A program made the translations under genes and the position numbers. This document shows, one piece after another, positions 51,334 to 60,051 of a stretch of DNA of 64,000 bases (its first letter is position 1; each line of letters starts with the position of its first letter). The stretch is from Colius striatus (taxonomy: Eukaryota > Chordata > Aves > Coliiformes > Coliidae): NCBI RefSeq assembly GCF_028858725.1, contig NC_084790.1:29367031-29431030 (forward strand), read 5' to 3'. The notes beneath the pieces were generated by a model. That model did not search any database. It saw nothing but the letters and a program-made list of their open reading frames with translations, and was not told the origin of the DNA.

Positions 51334-51502
51334 TAGGCTTAGAGCTGTTTTTTCAGGCTTCGAGCCTGGGTTTTTCAGGCTTAGAGTCTGGTTCATTTTT
51401 CAGGCTTCGAGCCTGGTTTGCAGACTTAGAGTCTGGTTCATTTTTCAGGCTTTGAGCCTGGTTTTCAGACTTCGAGTCTGGTTATTTCAGGCCAAGAGCC
51501 GA
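51334..51502 (+). repeat. U5 array of 15-nt stem-loops with covarying stems
   Basis: Six perfect-length hairpin units start at 51354, 51376, 51401, 51421, 51446 and 51466. Each is CAG(G/A)CT - 3-nt loop - AG(C/T)CTG. The stem position that varies is G-C in units 1, 3 and 5, G.T in unit 2, and A-T in units 4 and 6; no unit has a broken pair. Loops are TCG, TAG, TCG, TAG, TTG and TCG. Linkers are G/T-rich and of 7, 10, 5, 10 and 5 nt, so the array is a roughly 45-nt dimer repeated three times. Degenerate units flank it at about 51334-51348 and 51488-51502. It ends just before the primer binding site. Function is unknown. Possible roles in genome packaging, dimerisation or RNA stability are inference. 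Confidence 0.9.
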
Positions 51503-51517
51503 AAACTTCGCGGCATA

Positions 51518-51535
51518 TGGCGCCCGAACAGGGAC
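51518..51535 (+). promoter_or_regulatory. Retroviral primer binding site, tRNA-Lys3 type
   Basis: TGGCGCCCGAACAGGGAC is a perfect 18-nt complement to the 3' end of tRNA-Lys(UUU), the primer used for example by MMTV and lentiviruses. Avian leukosis-type viruses use tRNA-Trp, so this element is not an alpharetrovirus of the ALV type. Confidence 0.95.
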
Positions 51536-51679
51536 CATCACTGGGTGTTACCGGGTAAAGAGCCTGCCTGCGGGGAGCTGAGACTTGAAAATCCGGAGGC
51601 AGAGTCAGTCGTCGGAGGAGGAAGCCTGCCAGATCCCAAGCAGAGGTTGCTGTACCTGGGGGAGTGACTACCGGTTGCG

Positions 51680-51681
51680 GT
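51680..51681 (+). promoter_or_regulatory. Possible retroviral major splice donor
   Basis: GCG|GTGAGA lies 20 nt before the gag start codon and could be the leader splice donor. The match to the consensus is moderate, and there is no transcript evidence. Confidence 0.3.
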
Positions 51682-51700
51682 GAGACGAGGAGCTGGCAAC

Positions 51701-52804
51701 ATGGATAAGGAGGCAGCACTCTCACTTTTACATCGCTTTTTAGAAAAGCGGGGGGTGGACTTTAAACTGACCGATTTGTCTGGTCTACTTGTACATAGTA
51801 ATTGTAAAGGCTTTTTTAAGGACTCTGAGAAATATTTTGATGAGGAGGAGTGGAGAGCATATGGGACTTGTCTTTGGGACTTGGTTATAGACGAAGATAA
51901 GACTGCTCGGAAACTGATGAAACCATGGAGAGAAGTAATTAACCGTTTGAAAAAGTATAAGTTGGAAAAGGATTTGGCTGTTGCTGTAACTCAGTGGCTT
52001 GATATGCCTGAGACTGTAGCCGAGCCAACAGCTGGACTGTTTGGTATCGGGACTAATTATGTCTCACCTCCCTTTTCTGGTGAGTGGTGAGAAATTTGAA
52101 ACCTTCTCTGGGAAGCCACTATTAGTGGTGATAAGGACAGTAGTAGTAAAATCAGTAAAAATTTAGGTCTCGTTTGGAGAGACGTGCTAAATACTTTAAA
52201 AGAAATGCCTGCAGCCCAGGCATTGACCGTTGCACCGAGGCTGAAGGAGACAGACAAGGGAACGGACAGGTTCCTGCAGGAAGTATTAAAGAAACTGGAG
52301 CGACAAGAGACCATCGAGACACAGCCTGTCGCCACTGAAAGCCAGCCCGGTGCGCAGCCCATCGCTGAGCGGGCCGTGCTGAGAAAAAAAAAAAGTTATT
52401 TTATACACAAGAGTTTTTGCAAAGTCAGAGAGGCGAAGGGGCTTCGGAGCAGAGCCCCCGCGGGAGAGCTGCTTCCCATTCGAGCCCAGCCCGCCGAGTT
52501 ACCCCTGGGACGACTTGCAGGGGAATGCCAAGTGGGCGGAGTCGGGCGGGGGTGCAGCGCAGGACGATCAGAGGAGTGGGGGAGCGCGCCCCGTGTTAGA
52601 CTGGGCACCATCGGGCACGCGAGGGGAGACAAAGAAAACACAGGAGAGAGTAATACCGACTGCGCCGCCGGCACCGGGGACGGCACGGAGTGAGCCAGAC
52701 GCCCCCTGCCCCTTCATCCGCAGCCGCTGCCGGGCAGCCGCTTCCCGCGCCCGGTCAGTGTCTCCGGAGCCCCCCAACACACCGCGCGCCGATACCGCCG
52801 TGAG
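51701..52804 (+). pseudogene. gag: Endogenous retroviral gag, broken
   Basis: The leader after the primer site runs 165 nt to an ATG at 51701 (MDKEAA..). The first 129 codons are open and resemble a betaretroviral matrix protein: helical, with an acidic-aromatic patch followed by 'PWREVINRLKKYKLEKDLA' and a 'VTQWL' segment. A second-position glycine for myristoylation is absent. Two in-frame TGA stops follow (52088-52090 and 52097-52099). The same frame is then open to an 11-A run (52384-52394). After the run, the gag-like, proline-rich and hydrophilic wording continues in the frame displaced by one base, which suggests an indel in the A-run. GC-rich sequence (about 52440-52800) then gives way to host-like AT-rich DNA. 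No capsid core, zinc knuckle, pro, pol or env is visible. This is an inactive relic, antisense in a MAN2A1 intron. Confidence 0.78.
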
Positions 52805-53080
52805 GAAACAATTTTTATCACTTTGCTTTGTCAGAGCTTCAGGAAACGAATTGGCAGCACGTTTCAAAGAAGAATGTTTATGGACTGGCAAATCTAATCT
52901 GTGGAGTAAACAGACTCTTCAGAGCATGTCTAGTCCCAAAACATAGGGAGACAATATTAAATATCTGTCAATCAAAACCTAACATCTGACAACAGCAGAG
53001 ATGGTAAGCCAAATAATCTTAAGTTTTCCAAAGACAAACACAGACAGAAAAATTTGTTTCTTTCTATACAATCCAATGAT
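52805..53080. other. Junction between gag relic and CR1
   Basis: A short AT-rich stretch. The frame carrying the end of gag stays open to 52946, but the composition looks like host DNA. No 3' LTR or target duplication is visible, so the provirus seems to be truncated here. Confidence 0.45.
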
Positions 53081-54460
53081 TACAGAATCACAGAATGGCA
53101 GGGGTTGGAAGAGACCTCTAGAGATCATCTAGTCCTAAAGTGCTAAAGCAGGTTCACCTAGGTCATGTTGCATAGGAATGTGTCCAGGAGGATTTTGAAA
53201 ACGTCCAGAGAAGGAGTCTCCATAACATGGGCAGTATGTTCCAGGGCTTCCTCACTCTCACAGGAAACAAGTTTTTCCTCTTGCTCAAGTGGAACTTTGT
53301 GTGTTCCACTTTGTGACCATTACCCCTTATCTTGCCACTGGGCATTACAGATAAAGACTGGTCCCATCTTCTCAATGTCCACTCTTAAGGTTTTTATAAG
53401 CATCGATAAGGTCCCCTCTCAGTTTTCTCATCTCCAGGATGAACAGCCCCAGGTCTCACAGCCTTTCCTCATAAGAGAGATGTTCCAGTCCGTTGATCAT
53501 CTTGGTAGTCCTTCACTGGACTCTCTACAGAAGTTCCCTGTCCCTCTTGAGCTGGGGAGCTCAAAACTGGACACAGGACTCCAGATGAGGCCTCACCAGG
53601 ACAGAGTAGAGGGGGAGGAGAACCTCCCTCCACTTGCTGGCTACTCTTCTTGATGCATCCCAGGATGCCATTGGCCTTTTTGGCCACGAGAGCACATTGC
53701 TGGCTCATGGTTAGCTTGCTGTTCACTCAAACTCCCAGGTCTCTCTCTGCAGAGCTGCTTTCAAACAGGTCAATCCCCCAGCCTATTCTGGTGCATGGAG
53801 TTGTTCCTCCCCAGGTGCAGGACTCTGCACTTGTCATTGTTGAATCTCATGAGATTCCTCTCTGTCCAACTATCAAGTTGGTCAAGATCTCACTGAACGT
53901 CAGCACAGCCTTCTGGGGAATCAGCCAGTCTTCCTGGTTTGGTGTCAGCAGTGAACTTGCTGAGGGTTCACTCTGTTCATCCAGGTAACTGATGAAGACA
54001 TTAAGACTGGCCCCAGAACCGATCCCTGTGGAACTCCACTGGCCACAGGCCGCCAACTGCATTCTGTGCCATTGATCACCACCCTCTGGGCTCTGTCACT
54101 CAGCCAGCTCTTGATCCACATCACTGTCTGAGCTTCCCTATGAGGATGTTTTGAGAAATGGTGTCAAAAACCTTGCTGAAGTCAAGTTGGTGACACCCAC
54201 TGCTCTCCCCTCATCCACTCAGGCCATCACAGAAGGCTATCACGTTGGTCAAGTATGACTTCTGCTTGGTGAATCCATGTTGACTCCTCCTGATAACCCT
54301 TTTTCCCCCTCCTGTTTAGTAATGGCATCCAGGATGAGCTGTTACATCATTTTTACAGGGACAGAAGTGAGGTTGACTGGTCTGTAATTTCCTAGGTTCT
54401 TCTTCTTGCACTTTTTGAAAAGACTAGAGTGACACTTCAGTCCTCAGGCAACATATCTTT
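53081..54460 (-). mobile_element. CR1 LINE, about 1.4 kb, 5'-truncated
   Basis: The + strand starts tacagaatcacagaatgg and continues ttggaagagacctct and agatcatctagtcct, the reverse complement of the CR1 tail. The minus strand then carries the end of ORF2 ('[18 protein letters not shown]' near 53690) and extends into the reverse transcriptase upstream (about 53940-54455), with frame breaks. It is the longest CR1 piece in the window. It is in sense orientation to MAN2A1, inside the 10-kb intron. Confidence 0.9.
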
Positions 54461-57400
54461 ACTCCATCTGCATGTCTGATAGAACCTATACTTTATCTGC
54501 ATCTTACAAGAAATGTCACCTTTACATGAGAAAATCATTAGGTAATACTGTTATAATTCGCTTATAGGTGAGAAGAAAAGGAGAGAACATCTTCATTGAC
54601 TATGTGAAAAAGCAGACAAAAAATAAATGACAGATAAGAATGGATACTTCGGCCTTAAAATTACATACATACTTCCCCAAATGCAAATAACTTGAATCCT
54701 TAACTATGTAGAGTACTCCCTACTTGAGGAAATAAGTGCTTGTAAATGGGATGAAGGTAAGAAAATTACACAATGCTCTTGCATATAAATTGCCCTAAAG
54801 CTCCTAATTTGCAAGAGAAATTCAGCTTTCATTTGTGAGTGAGACTAGTCAAATTTGTGAAACTGATGTCAAACTGTAAATGCTTTCAACTTAGCTGTAG
54901 GCTTTACCTAGTAAAAATCAGATTCACTTGCTTTAAAATCATCCAGTCTTGCAAATTGTGATATAAAATACTTACATTCAAAATGCAACAAATAACATGA
55001 CAAAAATTGGATTAATTCTTCTCAGGTGAATAATTCCTTTTCAGTGTCCAGGAGTGCAATGCTGATGTAACTACACATCAAAGAAAACACTGACCATCTC
55101 TTCAAGCAGCTTTCAAACTGGCTAGTGGTTGCAGAGTAAATTTTGTATGGAAATCAAATAAGTTGACAGGAAGACTTTCTCTGAGTAGTGGGTAACACCT
55201 AAGACCTCAAAGCTGCACAAAATCTTCATCAGAGCAGTCTTCAGGTAATCTCTGTAAAAAAAGCAGGTCCTCTGTAATAAATTAGACTTTTAGGGAGGCC
55301 TGGATAAATTGCAACCAGAAATAACAGATATAAATGTGAGTAAAGAATAGGCTTACAAAGACTACAAACAAGAATGCTGATGCCAGATTGTTTTTGCTTT
55401 CCTGAAAGCCCAGGGGAGCAAAAATCCTGAAAAATATAAGGATTATATTTGTCTGCATTGTTTGTACCTAAATTTTTGTCAACACTGAAACATTCCTCAG
55501 TTATGTTACAGTTCTGCGTATCAATGCATAAATTCTTTTGGAAATATGTTTCAAGTCCATTATTAGCTACTGAAGGGACCAGCAAAGGAGTACTCAACTG
55601 AGCAGACAAAACTAGTATTATCTCTTTAAGTCAAGAAAATGGAAAATTTTCTGTCAATTCATTTGGAGGCTGTTACACTGGAAATGCATTTTTGCCACAT
55701 TATGTGAAAAGGCTCCCTGGAGGGTGATTATAGGAGTAAAGAAAATTATGAGGCACTGTAAAATATCCATGAGTCTGTGAGTTGGTTCAGATTGACTCTA
55801 AAATCAATACAGATTTGCTGTACTACTTGTGGACTCTTAGCTGGTACTGAGACTGCAGGTGAGAAAAAAAAACCCCTCTGACTGCTACAGCTAACCAAAT
55901 CCAGGAAGACCTGAATTGACAGGAGGAATTCTTTCCATTCTGCTAGAGCCAAATTTGATAGTTTCTAAGACTAAAGAGACTCTTACCCAGGCTTATAGAT
56001 GGCAGCCTGCTGTGGTTCTGCTCCTCAGGAGAAAGGCAGAGTATGTATTCCAAACAGTCACATGCACACATCCTTATCCAGCCAGCCATTCAAGTGAGCA
56101 GAGAGCAGCACTTTTACCAGGAGCCCCATAAACACAGAACACTTGGGTAACACAAGCAGAACAGAAAATCCAAACTTGAATGTAATGTCCAACTGAGCAG
56201 GTCTGAAGCTTACTAGTCAAAGATCCCCACTTCCTTGCTTCACAAGTACACTCAACAACCACCAATGTCTCAAAACTCAGCGTGGATTTTAAGTTCATCT
56301 GACATCAAGGTCTGGACCTTAGTCCTCTTAACCATTCACATGATCAGACTTCTCATCCTTTCAGCCTCCTGCCTGTCAGCTTGCAGTTTGCTAGTAATTT
56401 ATATGCACACACAGAAAATATAGGTCTTTCCATCAACTGGCAGGCAGTTGCATTGGTCCCATGGTCTCTCCCAAACAGCTGACACACTGACCTCTTATTC
56501 TACTTGCATCCTAGTATTAACTGGCTAGTGGTTCACATAGATCCAGAAAAGGTTGTGCACTAACACAGAAACCAGATTTAGTAACAATATAGGACAGGCA
56601 TCAAGCATTGGACTTGATCAGACCTTTTATGTCCCTTTCACCCCTACTTTTCCCCACTTGTTCCTCTTTGATCCTTCTCTTTCCCCTGCTATGTCCCTTC
56701 TACTGACAATCCTATAACAGGCCTTTTTTTTTTTTTTTTTTCCAAACAAGTTCAAAATTCTCTCCCTCCAAATAATCTAAGATTTCAAATCTTCCCCTTT
56801 AGGCAACAATGCCTTCAGTCTGCATAAAATGGCTTCTGCTGATTTGTCTTGTTGGGTTTCACACCAAATCCTAATGGTCTCAGGAGCAGTTAGCTCAGTG
56901 TGCTTTACTCCACCTTGGTTAGGCTCCCTCACTTCCTCCACCTATCACTGTTCCTTTGATGACTGCCAGGTCATTGCATTTAATTTACTTAGTCTTTAAT
57001 CAGATGCCATAATAGTAATTATGTTCTATAAACAGACCATCTGGAGAACAGCTGTTCACTGGTCTATAGAAGAATACAGATACCAAAGAAAGTACTAGTC
57101 ACCATGGTCACAGGCACACCCCCCATAATTATCAAGGCTGACAAAAATGTAGCCATCGGTACAGTTGGATGAAAGGGATCACAAAAGTAGACAGACAGCA
57201 TGACACGGTTTACTCAACCATTAAATTATTTTATAGTTTAGCTATAGGCTCTCCCATTGATTTCATTTCTTCTAATCTTTCTTACAGTGTTTATGTTGTC
57301 CAAAAATAGTGCAGGAGGAAAGAGGAGGGACTTAATGCCTGAATAAATAACCCCTGCTAGTGTTGGGGAAGTGACAAGGTGCTAGATATTTTTTCATATT

Positions 57401-59549
57401 GACTGAGAAGAGCTTATCCTGTTCCTGTTGATGGCAGAACACAGTGATCAGAAATTTTCTGGAGCTCTGTTTTGATGAGGGAGTAGATCACATCAAACTA
57501 ATGATAAAACCAGAAACTACACAACGACCTCTCCTCATTTTTGTCCTCCAGAGGGTCTATCTGCATTGCAAATCTGTTACTAACATGAAGTTTTTGCTGT
57601 TGATGGAAACTGCTTGTTTCATGTGCAAGGACATTATCCATTGATGGTTACTTCACTTGAGAATACAAGAAGAAGACACGGTAGCTGGACTTGCAGCCTT
57701 TCTCCCTGCTTTAAGAAATATTCTGCCCTACTGCCAGAGTCTGTAGCAGGAACAAGTACATCTTCTTAGAAGTGGTGATACAGAAAGGTTTAAATTTAAG
57801 ACATCAAACTGCACTTGCTCACTTTGGTGAATTCTAAGGGCTAAATTATGCATACTCCTGAAGTAAAACACTTTCTTTCTAAATATAACTGGCAGACAGC
57901 TATGCAAAAATGAACCCAAAACCAAAGGAAAGAGGTACATCTGTAAGTCCTGAAATCAGAGGAAGGCAGTCCTTTGTGCCACCTATTTCATCAAGAGCTT
58001 GCTGTGAGTGGCTGCTGCCCCATGTATATGGTGGAGAAAAAGGAGTTAGATTATCTGTCACATATTTGTGATTTTATTAACTGCCTATGTAATTGTTTCT
58101 CTAAACAAACTTCCCCAAAACTTAGAAGCTATTTGAGCCATTAAATCCTGGCTCTCTACTTCCGACTAGGCTATAAATCCAGTTACATAAACTGAGCAAG
58201 TCAAGGCAAAGTATGAAATACAAATTTGAAGAAGGAAATGTGTTCCTGGCATGGCATCTTTCCCCCAGATATGTCACCAATGAAATATAGATATTACCGC
58301 TTCCTATAAATCCTATTTCATTCATATTCTTATACTATTATAACACACTAAAGCCTGGAAAATAAAAAGATGTCAATGCTTATTTTTAACAAAATTTAAA
58401 AGAAATATTCCAGACTTTAAAAAAATCATCTCTGTTATGGTCTAAATAGAGGACTAATCCTTTAGACAATTTTTAGAGTTTGTTCTGACACAAAAATAAT
58501 CCTGCTTTGAGCAGGGACTGTACTACAAGACTTTCAGACATAATTCTGAGTTAATTCACAGTTCCATGCAAAATACCAAAACTGCATACAGTGTGAACAC
58601 CGATCTGATCTGCTCCTGTTGTTTCAAATCCTTCCTAACATAAACATAGCTTTCCATTTCCAATAATTCTTACCTATCAGCTTCACATTCTAATATAATA
58701 CAACGCAAGTTACCTTGGCTACTAAAGAAGTCTTCTGTGTTGGTATAGAGTTCTGCAGGTTTCTTCCTGCAAAGGTAGATTAACCTCTGTGATGATCACT
58801 GTCAAATCTAACTACTGCAGAACTCACGTTAGCTTCTTTCAAGTTAGCTGAAGTTAGCTGAGATACTTGCACACCATGACAAATGCAGTTAATACGCTGT
58901 CTATCTTATACAGGATAAGGAACTAGAAAATCATAATGACATGTACAATCTGAAAAAACTACTGTCAGTCATTAAGTGGTGAAAATTCGCTTTAAGCTTT
59001 ATATTATTATCCTCTTACAGTGGTTAATGATATCCATTATAAACCAGAATTAATTCAAAGTTATCTGCATATTCATTAGTGGCTCAGTATACAACCTCTC
59101 ATCTTTAGCTATGTGATTATTTTAAAATATACTCAGTGCTGTCATCATGATTCTACTACCTCATTATGAAGATACACTTCTTATTTTGTCCTTCTCAAAA
59201 ACAATAGGAAAAAAGGCAAAGAATGGAAAGAAAATTGAAGAGTTATTCAAAAGACTAATATAGAAAAAGGTAAACTAGATCACCTGTGCAAGTAAAAAAA
59301 AAACCTCCTTAAAACAAAATGGTCTTGGCTTTCCTAGAATCATAATGAAGTGAGAAGGTTTTTAAGTCTGGCATCTAAATATTTCCCTTAAATCACAATC
59401 CCTAAGAAAATCAAATGTATAAGATGTTTTCTCTTTCCACTCATTCATCGGAAATAATTTGTCAACCTTTGTCTAGATTCAGTTAACTTTGTGAAGAAAA
59501 AGATATTTTAAAAAGCTTCTTTAATTAATTAAAAAAGGAAAAAAGAAGA
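54461..59549. other. MAN2A1 intron sequence, no gene recognised
   Basis: Mostly AT-rich. The part from about 55,740 to 56,700 is noticeably richer in G+C and in C on the + strand, and ends at an 18-T run near 56724-56741. It may be an old mobile element I cannot name. The open frames are short and show no domain. Confidence 0.5.
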
Positions 59550-59690
59550 GGGGGGGAAAGGGGAAAGGGGAAAGGGGAAAGGGGAAAGGGGAAAGGGGAA
59601 AGGGGAAAGGGGAAAGGGGAAAGGGGAAAGGGGAAAGGGGAAAGGGGAAAGGGGAAAGGGGAAAGGGGAAAGGGGAAAGGGGAAAGGGGA
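59550..59690. repeat. (GGGGAAA)~20 minisatellite
   Basis: From 59553 the 7-bp unit GGGGAAA repeats 19 times without a mismatch and ends with GGGGA at 59690. A G-run leads into it. The + strand has about 20 G4 runs with 3-nt A spacers, an ideal G-quadruplex pattern. The MAN2A1 transcript carries the C-rich complement (UUUCCCC)n, starting about 228 nt after the donor of the exon at 59918-60051. The minus-strand open frame across it (repeating PFPLS) is an artefact. Confidence 0.97.
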
Positions 59691-59917
59691 GATTTCCTTA
59701 GCAGTTCTTCAGTCATGTGTTGGAGTCTGAATGAGAAAGCAGCCAATTCAAGTATTTGTGTGAGAAATAGTGAAAGACCAAGTGTTTGCAATAAGAATAT
59801 GCAAGCAAGCTGATGAAACTCCCTTGGAAGCTCTGTTTCCTTAGTTCTACTGCTCCTGCAACAAAAATAAATACTTCTATGTTCATTAGCAAGAAAAATT
59901 TAGATAGTGAATCTTAC

Positions 59918-60051
59918 CGCATCTGTTCCATGTCTTCTTTCCAGTAGAAGTCGGAAGATATTAGCCGTAATCTTATTATCTTGAACACCTTGTCCAAGGC
60001 CACGGTTGTCATCCTGCATAAGTCGACGATCCATGATCACTTCCAACTGAC
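59918..60051 (-). CDS. MAN2A1: MAN2A1 internal coding exon (fourth from the end)
   Basis: This exon is 134 bp. Its acceptor (ctctttcag) is above 60051 and its donor GTAAGA below 59918. Two bases complete the glycine codon split with the upstream exon, then come 44 codons. It carries the strongly conserved glycoside hydrolase 38 motif '[15 protein letters not shown]' followed by '[16 protein letters not shown]'. I recall this region as near-invariant between insect and vertebrate Golgi alpha-mannosidase II. The exon ends in phase 0. The intron to the next exon is 10,130 bp. Confidence 0.97.

Larger units (their letters stand above)
50999..51515 (+). mobile_element. 5' LTR of a class II (betaretrovirus-like) avian ERV
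   Basis: The right end is well fixed: ..CGGCA at 51515, two bases (TA), then a perfect primer binding site. The left end is placed at TGCTGT (50999), a short inverted match to the right end. It could instead be TGTCAC at 51003. Inside are a TATA box TATATAA at 51217-51223 and AATAAA at 51240-51245, followed by about 250 nt that should be R plus a long U5. That region carries the hairpin array described separately. There is no matching 3' LTR in the window. Orientation is antisense to MAN2A1. Confidence 0.8.

Noticed and set aside
51334..51502. CRISPR-like array (regular repeats with spacers)
   Set aside because: Units are 15-nt hairpins with 5-10-nt T-rich linkers inside a retroviral LTR of a vertebrate genome. 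The spacers are neither unique nor of CRISPR length.
52396..52891. Minus-strand open frames opposite gag
   Set aside because: GC-rich shadow frames of the gag region. No independent evidence.
59525..59791. Minus-strand open frame with a PFPLS repeat, as a repeat protein
   Set aside because: It is only the translation of the GGGGAAA minisatellite, whose 7-bp unit gives a 7-residue periodic peptide in any frame without stops.
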